Source: Myxococcota bacterium (GTDB lineage Bacteria; Myxococcota_A; UBA9160; UBA4427). From it: DNA of 34,957 bases. The translations under genes were made by a program, and so were the position numbers. The notes beneath the pieces are model-generated. The model worked only from the letters and a program-made list of their open reading frames with translations, was not told the DNA's origin and searched no databases. Below, piece by piece: positions 9,349 through 19,091 of this stretch; positions within the stretch are counted from its first letter, which is position 1; each line of letters starts with the position of its first letter. The stretch covers positions 1-34,957 of the forward strand of contig JAPKBZ010000042.1 of assembly GCA_028823175.1 (NCBI GenBank). The letters are read 5' to 3'.

Positions 9349-10547
9349 CAGGCGCTCTCTCCCGCTGTCACGGACTGATCGCCGAGCCCCAGGGCCGCGC
9401 GGGCGCGGGCGCGCCCCCAGCGATCAGCTTCCAGTACATCCTCGAGGCCCTCGACCCGGCTGCCTCGGCAAGTCCCCAAGTGTTCCTCGAGCACCGCGCC
9501 GTTGGTCCGCGCAATCGCTCCGAAGGGGATCTTTCCGGCGAGGAAGCCCGCCACCGCCACCTCGTTGGCCGCGTTCAGGACGGCCGGGGCCGCCTCGCTT
9601 CCCTCCAGGGCCTGGTAGGCAAAGCCCAGGTTGGGAAAACGCTCACGATCGGGCTCTTCGAAATCCAAGCGGCTCACAGCGGCAAGATCCAGCCGGGGAA
9701 TTTCCAGGGACAGGCGATCGGGGTGCGCCAGGGCCACGGCAATGGGCACCCGCATATCGGGCAAGCCCACTTGCGCCATCACCGAGGTGTCCCGGTACTC
9801 GACCAGGGAATGGACGATGGATTGGGGATGGACCACCACGTCGATCCGCTCGGGGGGCACATCGAAGAGCCAACGCGCCTCGATCACCTCCAGCCCCTTG
9901 TTCATAAGGCTCGCTGAGTCGATGGTGATCTTGTCCCCCATCTTCCAGTTGGGGTGATCGAGCGCCTCCTCCCGGCGGGCTCGCGCAAGACGCTCCGCAG
10001 GCCACGCTTCGGCATCCCGGAAGGGTCCGCCCGAACAGGTCAGGATCAGGCGAGAAACGTCCTCGACCCGCTGCCCCGAGAGAGCTTGAAAGATCGCGCT
10101 GTGCTCGCTGTCCACGGGCAGGAGGCTCGTGCCCCGGGCCGAGACCTCTCGCCGCACCAGGGCGCCGGCCATGACCATCACTTCCTTGTTGGCGAGGGCC
10201 ACGTCTCGACCGGCGCGGATCGCCGCCAGGGTCGGCGCCAGGCCGACCGCGCCCACTAGGGCGGCCATCACGAGATCCGCCGGATGCGTCGCCACGGCTT
10301 CGAGCCCTGGGGCCCCCACCCGAATATCCAGTTCCGGCCCCACGCGCTCGCGAAGTTGCCGAGCCCCGTCCTCAGAGCCCACCGACACGAGTTCGGGCCG
10401 AAAGCGTTTCACCTGCTCGGCGAGCCGGACGATACTCTTGCCCGCTGCCAGCGCCACCACGTCGAAAGCATCCGGGTGTAGGGACACGACGTCGAGGGTC
10501 TGCTCGCCGATACTCCCAGTGCTTCCCAAGACCGACAAACGCTTCAT
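9348..10547 (-). CDS. dxr: 1-deoxy-D-xylulose-5-phosphate reductoisomerase Dxr
   Basis: Dxr converts DXP to 2-C-methyl-D-erythritol 4-phosphate, the committed step of the non-mevalonate isoprenoid pathway, using NADPH and a divalent metal. The 399-residue protein opens with LGSTGSIGEQTLDV (nucleotide motif at residues 8-14) and has the metal and substrate motifs LPVDSEHSAIFQ and SASLMNKGLEVIEARWLF. Length and start are standard. Its ATG overlaps the uppS stop (ATGA) and its TGA overlaps the rseP start. Together with UppS this places isoprenoid and undecaprenyl supply in one transcript. The cdsA gene normally found between uppS and dxr is missing. Confidence 0.97.
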   Translation of the reverse strand: MKRLSVLGSTGSIGEQTLDVVSLHPDAFDVVALAAGKSIVRLAEQVKRFRPELVSVGSEDGARQLRERVGPELDIRVGAPGLEAVATHPADLVMAALVGAVGLAPTLAAIRAGRDVALANKEVMVMAGALVRREVSARGTSLLPVDSEHSAIFQALSGQRVEDVSRLILTCSGGPFRDAEAWPAERLARARREEALDHPNWKMGDKITIDSASLMNKGLEVIEARWLFDVPPERIDVVVHPQSIVHSLVEYRDTSVMAQVGLPDMRVPIAVALAHPDRLSLEIPRLDLAAVSRLDFEEPDRERFPNLGFAYQALEGSEAAPAVLNAANEVAVAGFLAGKIPFGAIARTNGAVLEEHLGTCRGSRVEGLEDVLEADRWGRARARAALGLGDQSVTAGESA

Positions 10548-11323
10548 TGGGGCTCCGCCCTGCCCCCGTCATCGGTCTCGTCGCCCTTCTCCACCTGGGC
10601 GCTGGTCATCCCGAAGCGGCGCTCCCGGGCCTGGTAGTCGCAAATTGCGGCCTCGAGGTGTTCACGGCGAAAATCCGGCCACATCACCGAGGTGGTGTGG
10701 ATCTCCGCATAAGCGATTTGCCAGAGTAGGAAGTTGGAGACCCGGCACTCGTCCCCAGTCCGGATCAGTAGATCGGGGTCCGGGACATCGGGCAGGTAGA
10801 GATGCGCCGCGAAGGTCTTCTCATCGAGCATCTCGGGATCGAGCCGTCCGGCTTCGACCTCTCGAATAATATCACGCACAGCATCGACGATCTCTCCGCG
10901 CCCGCCGTAGGAGAGCGCGAAAATCAGGTCTCCATTGGGATTTTCGAGGGTGGCTTCGACCGCCCGATCGACGGCGGCACGGGTACTCTGGGGAAGCCTG
11001 TCCATATGACCCATCACCCGCAACCGAACCCCTCGCTCCTGGGCTTCCGCGATGTTTTCATCGAGGTAGATCTCGAGCAGGCGCATCAACTCCGACACCT
11101 CGGCATCGGGCCGGTTCCAGTTCTCGCTCGAGAACGCGTAGAGGGTCAAGTACTCCATCCCGAGTTCACGAACACTTCGAACGATCTGCTTGACCGACTC
11201 CACACCTGCCAGGTGCCCGCGATTTCGCTGGAGCCCGCGGGCCTCGGCCCAGCGGCCGTTGCCATCCATGATGATGGCGACATGGCGCGGCATGCGATCC
11301 GGAGAAATCTCGGAAGAGGGCAT
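10544..11323 (-). CDS. uppS: Undecaprenyl diphosphate synthase UppS
   Basis: This cis-prenyltransferase extends farnesyl diphosphate with isopentenyl units to undecaprenyl diphosphate, the lipid carrier for peptidoglycan and O-antigen. Motifs: HVAIIMDGNGRWA with the catalytic Asp20, the LTLYAFSSENWNRP region, and the C-terminal RTGDECRVSNFLLWQIAYAE motif. That last motif has GDE where GGE or SGE is more usual, a mild difference. The 259 residues end in a short acidic tail. It begins 2 bp after the frr stop and overlaps dxr by 4 bp. Identification is secure. Confidence 0.96.
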   Translation of the reverse strand: MPSSEISPDRMPRHVAIIMDGNGRWAEARGLQRNRGHLAGVESVKQIVRSVRELGMEYLTLYAFSSENWNRPDAEVSELMRLLEIYLDENIAEAQERGVRLRVMGHMDRLPQSTRAAVDRAVEATLENPNGDLIFALSYGGRGEIVDAVRDIIREVEAGRLDPEMLDEKTFAAHLYLPDVPDPDLLIRTGDECRVSNFLLWQIAYAEIHTTSVMWPDFRREHLEAAICDYQARERRFGMTSAQVEKGDETDDGGRAEPQ

Positions 11324-11325
11324 CG

Positions 11326-11898
11326 TCAGACCTCGAGAACTTCCTTTTCCTTCTGGGCCGTCAACTCGTCGATGCGATTGACGTGGGCGTCGGTCAGGTC
11401 CTGCACGCTCTTCTCGGCACGACGACAGTCGTCCTTCGGGAGAGTGCCGTCCTTTTCGAGATCCTTGAGGAGCCCCAGGGCCTCTCGCCGGCTCTCCCGG
11501 ATGCTCACCCGGTAATCCTCGGCGCTCTTGCGGACCTGCTTTACGAGTTGTTTACGCCGCTCTTCGGTGAGGGCGGGTATCGCTATGCGCACCACTTTGC
11601 CGTCGTTACTCGGCGTCAAACCGAGGTTGGCTGCCTGGATGGCACGCTCAATATTTCCGATTGCCGACTTATCGAAGGGCGAGATCACGATCATCCGGGG
11701 ATCGGGCACCGAAAGACTCGCCAACTGCTTGAGGGGAGTGGGCGTATCGAAATAATCCACGCTGATACCATCGAGCAGTGCCGCGCTCGCGCGCCCGGTC
11801 CTCACTTTGAGGAGCTCGCGCCTATAGGTTTCGATGGTCTTTTCCATGGCCTCTCGCCCCTCATCGAGGACGAGATCAATTTCTTCTTCGCCGGCCAT
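11326..11898 (-). CDS. frr: Ribosome recycling factor Frr
   Basis: RRF acts with EF-G to split post-termination ribosomes. The 190-residue, highly charged protein matches the family throughout: LLKVRTGRASAALLDGISVDY, PTPLKQLASLSVPDPR and the long C-terminal helix ending near EKEVLEV. The strong ribosome binding site GGAGG lies 7 nt before the ATG. It follows pyrH by 12 bp, keeping the ancient rpsB-tsf-pyrH-frr order. Confidence 0.97.
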   Translation of the reverse strand: MAGEEEIDLVLDEGREAMEKTIETYRRELLKVRTGRASAALLDGISVDYFDTPTPLKQLASLSVPDPRMIVISPFDKSAIGNIERAIQAANLGLTPSNDGKVVRIAIPALTEERRKQLVKQVRKSAEDYRVSIRESRREALGLLKDLEKDGTLPKDDCRRAEKSVQDLTDAHVNRIDELTAQKEKEVLEV

Positions 11899-11910
11899 TA
11901 TTGCCTCCCC

Positions 11911-12624
11911 TTACTCGCTCACCACGGTCCCGACAGACTCACCCAGGACCACCCTTAGAATATTTCCACCTTCGCCCATACCGAAGACCACGATCGGCAG
12001 GCCGTTTTCCCGACACAATGCGATCGCTGTCTGGTCCATGAACTGGAGGTTCTTCTCCATCGCCTCCGTGAAGGAGAGCTTCTCGTAGCGCACCGCGGAC
12101 GGGTCCTTATGGGGGTCGCTGCTGTAGACCCCGTCGACCTGGGTCGCCTTCAGAATCACGTCCGCATGAATCTCAGCCGCGCGCAAGGCCGCGGCAGTAT
12201 CGGTGGTGAAATACGGGTTTCCCGTGCCCCCCCCGAAGATCACGACGCGGCCCTTCTCCATGTGGCGCACGGCCCGTCGGCGAATATAGAGTTCCGCCAC
12301 CTGCTTGATCTCAAGGGCTGAAAGAACCCGGGTATCCACTCCCGCCTTTTCCAGGGAGTCCTGAAGCGCCATGGCGTTGATGACGCTGGCCATCATCCCC
12401 ATATAGTCGGCGTTCGCACGATCCATCCCCTGGGAGGCGGCCGTCATGCCGCGGATGATATTGCCGCCGCCGATGACGATGCTGACCTGCACCCCCAGCT
12501 CATGGATATCGCGAATCTGCTCCGCGATTCCCGTGATCACCGTGGGGTTGATGCCGAAGCCGTCTTCACCGGCGAGTCCCTCGCCGGAAAGTTTCAGGAG
12601 CAGCCGGCTAAAGACGGGTTTCAC
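11911..12624 (-). CDS. pyrH: UMP kinase PyrH
   Basis: PyrH phosphorylates UMP to UDP for all pyrimidine nucleotide pools; the bacterial enzyme is a hexamer of the amino acid kinase family, regulated by GTP and UTP. The 237-residue protein has [13 protein letters not shown] at the N-terminus, [13 protein letters not shown], and [20 protein letters not shown]. The start is GTG and shares GTGA with the tsf stop codon, implying translational coupling. Length is normal. Confidence 0.97.
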   Translation of the reverse strand: MKPVFSRLLLKLSGEGLAGEDGFGINPTVITGIAEQIRDIHELGVQVSIVIGGGNIIRGMTAASQGMDRANADYMGMMASVINAMALQDSLEKAGVDTRVLSALEIKQVAELYIRRRAVRHMEKGRVVIFGGGTGNPYFTTDTAAALRAAEIHADVILKATQVDGVYSSDPHKDPSAVRYEKLSFTEAMEKNLQFMDQTAIALCRENGLPIVVFGMGEGGNILRVVLGESVGTVVSE

Positions 12625-13469
12625 TCGGCCCCCTCGCCCAGCTTGAAGCGCATGAACTCGGTCACCTTGGCGTCGCCCGCCTCGGCGAGCACGCTCCCCA
12701 CAGACTTGTCGGGGTCCTTCACGAAGGGCTGCTCGAGCAGGCAGTTTTCAGCAAAAAATTTCTTGAGCCGGCCCGTCACCATATTGTCGATAATATTCTC
12801 GGGCTTGCCGCTCTCCAGAGCCTGATTGCGAAGAATCGTCCGCTCGCGCTCGACCACTTCGGCATCCAAGCCGCTCTGATCGACGGCCAGCGGCGTCGGA
12901 TCTGCCGCCGCCACGTGCATCGCCATGTCCTTGGCGGCCTGGGCCACCGAGTCCGGCGAAGAGGATGCCACGCCCACGAGCACGCCGAGTTTTCCGCCGC
13001 CGTGGATATAGCCACCCACAACCCCATCCGCGCGAACCGAGCCGACGCGCTTAAGCTGGATATTCTCACCGACCCGGCCCACGGCCGCCTTGATGTGGGC
13101 GTCGACCGTTTCTCCTCCGATCTTGGCGCCCAGGGCCGTATCCAAATCGGCGACCGCGTCCGACTCTCTCAGGACGTCCGCGATCTCCTGGACGAGCCCC
13201 TGGAACTGGTCGTTCTTGGCCACGAAATCGGTCTCGCACCCCAACTCGATCATCACGCCAACGCCGCCCTCGATGGAGATCGCCACCGCGCCTTCGCTAG
13301 TCGCGCGTCCGGCGCGCTTGCCCGCCTTCGAGAGACCTCTTTCTCTGAGCAGGTCCATGGCGCGATCGACGTCACCTTCGGAGTCCTTCAGGGCCGTCTT
13401 GCAATCCATCATGCCCGCGCCCGTCTGGTCGCGTAGAGCCTTTACGTCCTTTGCAGAAATGCCTGCCAC
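12621..13469 (-). CDS. tsf: Translation elongation factor Ts
   Basis: EF-Ts regenerates EF-Tu-GTP. The 282-residue protein opens with the UBA-like domain ([19 protein letters not shown]), followed by the TDFVAKN motif near residues 80-86 that contacts EF-Tu, then two core repeats and the C-terminal module. The start is GTG at 13469, supported by GGAG 6 nt upstream. It is separated from rpsB by 79 bp that form a strong hairpin, and overlaps pyrH by 4 bp. Confidence 0.97.
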   Translation of the reverse strand: MAGISAKDVKALRDQTGAGMMDCKTALKDSEGDVDRAMDLLRERGLSKAGKRAGRATSEGAVAISIEGGVGVMIELGCETDFVAKNDQFQGLVQEIADVLRESDAVADLDTALGAKIGGETVDAHIKAAVGRVGENIQLKRVGSVRADGVVGGYIHGGGKLGVLVGVASSSPDSVAQAAKDMAMHVAAADPTPLAVDQSGLDAEVVERERTILRNQALESGKPENIIDNMVTGRLKKFFAENCLLEQPFVKDPDKSVGSVLAEAGDAKVTEFMRFKLGEGAE

Positions 13470-13505
13470 GATTCTCTCCTCGATCCTCTATTTCACGGCG
13501 AATGC

Positions 13506-13544
13506 ACGCCACCCTCGCCCCCTTGCGCGGGGCCGGGTTGGCGC
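13506..13544 (-). other. Stem-loop in the rpsB-tsf spacer
   Basis: Immediately after the rpsB stop, minus-strand arms GCGCCA and TGGCGT pair with one G-U, then CCC with GGG, then CCCC with GGGG, closing on a short loop. No U-run follows, so it does not look like a complete terminator. It could be an RNA-processing site, a partial attenuator or a 3'-end stabiliser for rpsB mRNA. This is inference from base pairing only. Confidence 0.45.
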
Positions 13545-13548
13545 TGCG

Positions 13549-14763
13549 TCAGCCCTTGTTTTCTTCAGTCGCGGGCTTCGCGTCCTCGGGCTTAGCGGCC
13601 TCGGGCTTGGCTACCTCGGGCTTAGCGGCCTCGGTCTTGGCTGCCTCGGGCTTAGCGGCCTCGGTCTTGACGGCCTCGGTCTTAGCCCCCTCGGCCGGCG
13701 CCACCACGGGCTTGGCGACGGCATCCTTGCCCCCGGCCGCGTCCCCTTCGGGCTTGGCGGCGGCATCTTTGCCCCCGGCGGCCCCTTCGGCGCGCTTGTC
13801 CGTCCAACCACCGGCGCTCTGGGTGCGGCCTGAGCTCGTGCCCGAACCTCCACCCGGACCCCCTCGGCTGCGTCGCGGCTGCTGGGTCATTTCGACGACC
13901 CGGCGACCCGTCCCCGGCAGCGTATTCCCAGCAGAACCCTTGGGCTGCGCTTCCCTCTCGGAGATCAGCCTGTCCTGGCGGATCACCTCACCCTCGATGC
14001 AGGCATCGGCCAGGCATTTGCAGTAAAGATCAATGGCTCGAGTCGCATCGTCGTTCCCCGGAACCACATAGTCGATATTGCGGGGATCTCTGTTGCTGTC
14101 CACGACGGCAATGATCGGAATCCCGAGTCGGCGCGCTTCGCTGATCGCGATGGCTTCCTTGCCGACATCCACGACGAAAACCATGTCGGGCAGCCGGGGC
14201 ATATCCTTGATGCCCGCCAGGGACTTGTCATATTTGAGGCAGAGCCGGCTCATGCGAGCGAGTTCCTTCTTCGAATGCTCGGCCCGCTTCTCCTCATCGG
14301 CCTGGATGGCCAAGAGAGTCTTATAAGTATCGATGGACTTCTTGACGGTCTTCCAATTTGTCAGCATGCCACCGAGCCAGCGGTTGTTCACGTAGTACTG
14401 GCCAGAACGCTCGGCCTCGGCCTTGATGCAACTGGCTGCCTGGCGCTTCGTCCCCACGAAGAGAACGCTGCCTCCGCCCGCCACAGTCTCTCGCACGTGG
14501 TCGAGGCTTGTCTGGAAGATCGGCAAAGTCTGGTCGAGGTCCAGAATATGCGTTCCGTTCCGGGCCCCGAAGATAAAGGGCCGCATCAGCGGATTCCATC
14601 GGTGGGTCTGGTGACCGAAATGTGCTCCCGCTTCGAGCAGGGCTCGAATGCTCAGGTCGGTCTTCTCGAAGGCCTGCTTGGCCGAGGCCTCGGTCCCCTT
14701 GGTTTCAGGGGCGGCAGCGGGCGCATCGCCCGCCGCCGACGGCGGCGCCGTCGTCTCGCTCAT
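13549..14763 (-). CDS. rpsB: Small ribosomal subunit protein S2 with lysine-rich C-terminal extension
   Basis: S2 sits on the back of the 30S subunit near the S1 binding site. The canonical core spans residues ~37-270 (ALLEAGAHFGHQTHRWNP, LFVGTKRQA, NNRWLGGMLTNW, DSNRDPRNIDY). The usual length is about 230-260 residues, but this protein has 404. An Ala/Pro-rich lead of about 36 residues precedes the core and a 134-residue disordered tail follows it. The tail goes from RRSRGG and Gly/Ser-rich sequence into seven clear copies of a K-(P/T)-E-x-x pentapeptide at 361-395. The frame is open and ends at TGA 13549, so the tail is genuinely encoded. A strong AAGGAG lies 5 nt before the ATG. It heads the tsf-pyrH-frr operon. 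Confidence 0.95.
   Translation of the reverse strand: MSETTAPPSAAGDAPAAAPETKGTEASAKQAFEKTDLSIRALLEAGAHFGHQTHRWNPLMRPFIFGARNGTHILDLDQTLPIFQTSLDHVRETVAGGGSVLFVGTKRQAASCIKAEAERSGQYYVNNRWLGGMLTNWKTVKKSIDTYKTLLAIQADEEKRAEHSKKELARMSRLCLKYDKSLAGIKDMPRLPDMVFVVDVGKEAIAISEARRLGIPIIAVVDSNRDPRNIDYVVPGNDDATRAIDLYCKCLADACIEGEVIRQDRLISEREAQPKGSAGNTLPGTGRRVVEMTQQPRRSRGGPGGGSGTSSGRTQSAGGWTDKRAEGAAGGKDAAAKPEGDAAGGKDAVAKPVVAPAEGAKTEAVKTEAAKPEAAKTEAAKPEVAKPEAAKPEDAKPATEENKG
13579..13683 (-). repeat. 15-bp tandem repeat encoding the S2 tail pentapeptides
   Basis: Seven in-frame copies of a 15-bp unit (plus-strand form close to CTTAGCGGCCTCGGG) encode K-T/P-E-x-x. Copies differ by single substitutions such as T versus P at the second position and A, V or D at the fourth. 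The unit length is a multiple of three, so copy number can change without breaking the frame. Confidence 0.85.
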
Positions 14764-14946
14764 TTCGTTCTCCTTCGCGGTTTTTCCTCCGCGCCGACCT
14801 CGTTATTCCCCAACCAGAAGATTCCGGCACCGCAGGGGCGAGCTCACGCGTGTGTAGTACCGACCCCGAGTGGGCCAGCCGCCGCTCTAATTAGCAAACT
14901 CGGAGCCACCCAACCATCTCGGCCCCACGGGGCCTCTCCCACGGCA
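14764..14946. other. argJ-rpsB spacer, likely rpsB promoter region
   Basis: This 183-bp gap lies between argJ and the S2 operon. Just past the argJ stop is a perfect palindrome GGCCCC-GT-GGGGCC at 14921-14934, without a U-run. An AT-richer patch (minus-strand TTTGCTAATTAG, near 14889-14900) could hold a promoter, but I could not match both -35 and -10 boxes at proper spacing. Ribosomal protein operons usually have their own strong promoter, so one is expected here. Confidence 0.35.
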
Positions 14947-16158
14947 TCAGGTCGTGTATTCGGCGTTGATGCGAACGTAGTCGGTGCTGAGGTCGCAGGT
15001 CCACACCCGGTCCGAATGGTTCCCCGCCCCGAGCTCCACCACGATTTCGACCTCATCCCGCTCGGCCAAGCGGGCGGCCGCCCGCTTCCGGGCCGCCGGG
15101 CCCGCCGAGGCCCCGGCCCGAAAAACCGTCACGCCGCACAGGCGAATCCGGGTGCTGGCCAGATCGAGGCGAACGCGCCCGGCGCCCACGGTCTGGAGAA
15201 TTCGCCCCCAATTGGGGTCCGCCCCGAAAATCGCCGTCTTGACCAGCAGAGAGTTCGCGATCCGCCGCGCTGCAGAGCGCGCCTGGGCGGCGCTCCAAGC
15301 CCCGCCCACCACCACCTTGACGAGTTTCGTCGCGCCCTCCCCGTCCCGAGCCAATTCCATGGCCAGAGCCTGGGCCACCGCGTGCACCGCTCCCTCGAAG
15401 CGCTCGGCATCGGCTCCGCCTGCGGCGGAAAGTCGGGCAGCGCCCGAGGCCCCATTCGCCATCAGCAGGACGCTGTCACTGGTACTTGTTTCCCCGTCCA
15501 CGCTCACACGATTGAACGTGTCGTCGCAAACTCGCCGAAGCACCCCGCGCAGGTAGGGGCTCGTCGCGTCGGCGTCGCTAATCAGAAAGCTCAACATGGT
15601 GGCCATATCGGGCTCAATCATCCCCGAACCCTTGGCGATACCCGCCACGGTCACCATGCGCCCAGCCAAGCGAATCCGCTTGCTCGCCACCTTGGCAAAG
15701 GTATCCGTGGTCCGGATTGCCTCGGCGGCCGCCGACAGGCCGTCCTCGCTCAAGGCCTCGGCCGCCATCGCGACGCCTCGCTTGATCTTCGGCATGGGGA
15801 GGGGTTCTCCGATCACCCCGGTCGAAGCCACCAGCACCTCGTCAGGCCGGCAACCCAACTCTCCAGCCGCGTAGTCGGTCATGCGCCGCGCATCCCGAAG
15901 CCCCCGCTCGCCCATGGCCACATTGGCGACGCCGCTGTTCACCACCACCGCGCGCGCGCGCCCCCCGCGCAGCCTTTCTCGGCTCAATTCAACAGGGGCG
16001 CCGACGACGGTCGAACGCGTAAAGACCCCGGCCGCCGCTGCCGGTCGGTCGCTCACAATTAATGCCAGATCAGGATCCGAAACCTTGATCCCGCAATGGA
16101 CTCCGCTCGCGCGAAAGCCCCTGACCCCGGGCACGGCCGATACCTTCATCTCGCTCAT
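14947..16158 (-). CDS. argJ: Glutamate N-acetyltransferase / amino-acid acetyltransferase ArgJ
   Basis: ArgJ moves the acetyl group from N-acetylornithine to glutamate in the cyclic arginine pathway, and in bifunctional members also uses acetyl-CoA. The precursor cleaves itself before a Thr that becomes the N-terminal nucleophile of the beta chain; here that is Thr187 in IEPDMATMLSF. Other matches are the N-terminal GVRGFRASGV, the oxyanion-loop region STGVIGEPLP and the C-terminal YVRINAEYTT. Residues 73-83 read VNSGVANVAMG, with Val where the family often has Asn. Whether it is mono- or bifunctional cannot be read from sequence. It is 51 bp downstream of secA. ATG at 16158 is used; Met4 at 16149 has better-spaced AAGG. 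Confidence 0.95.
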   Translation of the reverse strand: MSEMKVSAVPGVRGFRASGVHCGIKVSDPDLALIVSDRPAAAAGVFTRSTVVGAPVELSRERLRGGRARAVVVNSGVANVAMGERGLRDARRMTDYAAGELGCRPDEVLVASTGVIGEPLPMPKIKRGVAMAAEALSEDGLSAAAEAIRTTDTFAKVASKRIRLAGRMVTVAGIAKGSGMIEPDMATMLSFLISDADATSPYLRGVLRRVCDDTFNRVSVDGETSTSDSVLLMANGASGAARLSAAGGADAERFEGAVHAVAQALAMELARDGEGATKLVKVVVGGAWSAAQARSAARRIANSLLVKTAIFGADPNWGRILQTVGAGRVRLDLASTRIRLCGVTVFRAGASAGPAARKRAAARLAERDEVEIVVELGAGNHSDRVWTCDLSTDYVRINAEYTT

Positions 16159-16209
16159 TCCCTTCGTTGGCCCGGCCCCAAAGCCCCTCCGGCCGAGGGG
16201 CGGGTGGAC

Positions 16210-18954
16210 TCAAGCGCCGTGGCAGCGCTTAAATTTCTTGCCGCTGCCGCAGGGGCACGGCTCGTTGCGACCGACCTTGCTCGCCGGTGCGCCCCCCTCT
16301 GACCCAGCTCTCGGGGCTCCTCTCGGGGGGGAGCCGGGCAGCCCCTGACCGACCGCGGTCGGCCCCGGAGCGGCCGATTGGGCCATGGTCTCGAGGCGCG
16401 GGCGCGGGAAGCCGAATTTGAAAATCGTCTCGATGGATTGCTCATCGACGCGCTGCTCCATCTCGGCGAAGAAGGCAAAGCCCTCGCGCTGGTACTCGAG
16501 TTTGGGATCGCGCTGAGCATAGCCCCGCAAGCCGACGGACTCGCGCAGGCCGTCCATCGAATGCAGATGATCCTTCCACTGCGCATCCAGAATCCGCAGC
16601 ATGATATCCCGCTGGAACCAATCAAAATTGGGGTACTCGACGACTTCCTTGAACTCCTGGCCGAACTCAACGCAGCGCTCCCGCTTGTCGGCTAGAAAAG
16701 CAGCGAAGGTCTCGAGCAAGCCGCGGCCCAACTCATTCCGGTTGCTCGGGGATTTGCCGTCCACCATCAGCGGCCCCTCGCCCATGGGAAGGACCATGCC
16801 GAATTGGTGCTCGGCGAGACCCACGAGCTGTTCGAGTTCCCCGGCTTCGGGATCGCCCTTTTCCGGCCAGATCTCGTCCAGAAAGCCCACAATCAGCCCC
16901 TCGACCATCTCGATGACTTCCTCGTCGATGGCCTCGTGGCGCAAGGCGGCGATGCGCCGGGCATAGAATGCCTGACGCTGCTTGTTCATCACGTCATCGT
17001 AATCGAGCAGGTGCTTGCGAATATCGAAATTGCGGCTCTCGACCTTCTTCTGGGCCCCCTCGATCACCCGGGTCAGCATCCGGTTCTCGATGGCCTCGCC
17101 TTCCTCCACCCCAACGCGGTCCCACCACTGGGCGACTCGGTCGGCCTCAAAGATGCGCAGCAAGTCGTCCTCCAGGGAGAGGAAGAATTGGCTCGAACCC
17201 GGATCCCCCTGGCGACCGGCTCGGCCCCGCAGCTGATTGTCGATCCGGCGGCTCTCATGGCGCTCGGTCCCCAGGATATGCAGCCCACCTGCGGCCAGCA
17301 CGGCCTGCTGCCCGGCGGAGCACTCGACCTCGAAATGCGCGAGGTGGTCTAGATAGTCCGGGTGATCCTTGTCGTGGCCGCACTTGATCAGAGCCATCAC
17401 TTCGGGATTGCCCCCGAGCAGGATATCGGTGCCGCGACCGGCCATATTGGTCGAGATCGTGATCGCTCCCTTGCGCCCGGCCTGGGCGACGATCTCAGAC
17501 TCGCGGGTATGCTTCTTGGCGTTCAGAACATCGTGCTTGATTCCCTGCTTTTTCAGCTTCGTGGACAACATCTCCGATGTTTCGATCGAGATCGTCCCCA
17601 CCAGTACGGGTTGCCCCGTCTCGTGGCGCTCCTTGAGTTCCTCGACCACCGCATCGAATTTCTCGCGTTTGGTCTTGAAAACCACGTCCGCCAGATCGTC
17701 GCGCAACAGCGGCCGGTTAGTGGGCACCAGCATCACGTCGAGGTCATAGATATTCGCGAATTCCGTCGCCTCGGTATCCGCCGTCCCCGTCATGCCCGCG
17801 ATCTTGTCGTACATGCGAAAGAAGTTCTGGAAGGTCACGGAAGCTAGGGTCTGGTTCTCGCTACGGACCTTGATGCCTTCCTTGGCCTCGACGGCCTGGT
17901 GGAGCCCGTCGGACCAGCGGCGGCCGGGCATCAGACGCCCGGTGTGCTCGTCGACGATCACCACCTCCTTGCGCCCGTCATCCCCTTTGCGGACCACGTA
18001 GTCCACGTCGACTCGCTTGAGGGTATGGGCCGACAGGGCCTGGTTCACGGCGTGAATCACCGGCAGCATGGACGGATCGAAGAGATTGTCGATGCGTAGG
18101 GACTTTTCGACCTTGTGGACGCCGGCCTCGGTCAGCGTCGAGTTGTGGCTCTTCTCGTCCACCCAGTAGTCGCCGGTCTCCTCGATGCCCTTTGAGGCCT
18201 CGGCCTGGGCCCCTTCCTTGAGGATGGGAATCACCCGATTGGCCACTTCGTAGATCTGGGTATTTTCCTCGGACGGACCCGAGATGATGAGCGGCGTTCT
18301 CGCCTCATCGATCAGGATCGAATCGACCTCGTCCACGATGGCGAAGTGGAGATCGCGCTGGACGAAGTGCTCCACCGAGTACTTCATGTTGTCTCGGAGG
18401 TAATCGAAGCCGAGCTCATTATTCGTGCAATAGGTCACGTCGGCGTTGTAGGCCGCGCGGCGCTGGACATCGTCCAGACCATGCACAATAGACCCCACCG
18501 AAAGCCCGAGGAATCGGTGGACCTCGCCCATCCACTCGGCGTCGCGCTGAGCCAAGAAATCGTTCACCGTCACCACGTGAACGCCCTTGCCCGTGAGGCC
18601 ATTCAGGTAACAGGGCAGCGTGGCCACCAGGGTCTTGCCCTCGCCGGTCTTCATTTCGGCGATCTCGCCCCGGTGCAACACCACCCCGCCGATCATCTGG
18701 GCGTCGTAGTGGCGCTGGCCCAGGGTCCGCTTGGACGCCTCGCGAACCGTCGCGAAGGCCTCGGGCAGCAGCTCGTCCAGGGGCTCACCGTTCTCGAGCC
18801 GCTGGCGGAAGGCCGGGGTGAGCGCCTGGAGTTCGGCATCGCTGAGCCCGATTAAGCCGGGTTCGAGGGCGTTGATCCGCTCCAAGAGCGGAACGATGCC
18901 CTTGATGACCCGGTCGTTTCGTGTGCCGAAAAACTTGCTGAGAATGCGTTGCAT
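16210..18954 (-). CDS. secA: Preprotein translocase ATPase SecA
   Basis: SecA drives unfolded preproteins through SecYEG by ATP hydrolysis. The 914-residue protein has Walker A MKTGEGKT at residues 101-108, the [23 protein letters not shown]-type motif, the preprotein cross-linking domain, the second helicase domain ([19 protein letters not shown]) and a C-terminal zinc SEC-C motif [13 protein letters not shown] for SecB or phospholipid binding. ATG at 18954 ([14 protein letters not shown]) is preferred over 19035 because it matches the family N-terminus. It is separated from recN by 137 bp, so it probably has its own promoter, and is followed closely by argJ. Confidence 0.97.
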   Translation of the reverse strand: MQRILSKFFGTRNDRVIKGIVPLLERINALEPGLIGLSDAELQALTPAFRQRLENGEPLDELLPEAFATVREASKRTLGQRHYDAQMIGGVVLHRGEIAEMKTGEGKTLVATLPCYLNGLTGKGVHVVTVNDFLAQRDAEWMGEVHRFLGLSVGSIVHGLDDVQRRAAYNADVTYCTNNELGFDYLRDNMKYSVEHFVQRDLHFAIVDEVDSILIDEARTPLIISGPSEENTQIYEVANRVIPILKEGAQAEASKGIEETGDYWVDEKSHNSTLTEAGVHKVEKSLRIDNLFDPSMLPVIHAVNQALSAHTLKRVDVDYVVRKGDDGRKEVVIVDEHTGRLMPGRRWSDGLHQAVEAKEGIKVRSENQTLASVTFQNFFRMYDKIAGMTGTADTEATEFANIYDLDVMLVPTNRPLLRDDLADVVFKTKREKFDAVVEELKERHETGQPVLVGTISIETSEMLSTKLKKQGIKHDVLNAKKHTRESEIVAQAGRKGAITISTNMAGRGTDILLGGNPEVMALIKCGHDKDHPDYLDHLAHFEVECSAGQQAVLAAGGLHILGTERHESRRIDNQLRGRAGRQGDPGSSQFFLSLEDDLLRIFEADRVAQWWDRVGVEEGEAIENRMLTRVIEGAQKKVESRNFDIRKHLLDYDDVMNKQRQAFYARRIAALRHEAIDEEVIEMVEGLIVGFLDEIWPEKGDPEAGELEQLVGLAEHQFGMVLPMGEGPLMVDGKSPSNRNELGRGLLETFAAFLADKRERCVEFGQEFKEVVEYPNFDWFQRDIMLRILDAQWKDHLHSMDGLRESVGLRGYAQRDPKLEYQREGFAFFAEMEQRVDEQSIETIFKFGFPRPRLETMAQSAAPGPTAVGQGLPGSPPRGAPRAGSEGGAPASKVGRNEPCPCGSGKKFKRCHGA

Positions 18955-19091
18955 GTGGGGCTCGCGGGACTCCGGGGTGGATCGACACGGGGGGCGGTAA
19001 AGACCGACGTTAGAAGAGGCCCGCCCCCGGGGCAATCAAAAGGCCGGCCCGCCGTGAGCAGCCCGAAGCCGACGTCCCCGAGCGGAGCCCC

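Noticed and set aside
18955-19091. secA promoter with TTGATT and TCTAAC boxes
   Set aside because: The 19-bp spacing and weak -10 are below a level I would annotate, although a promoter here is likely.
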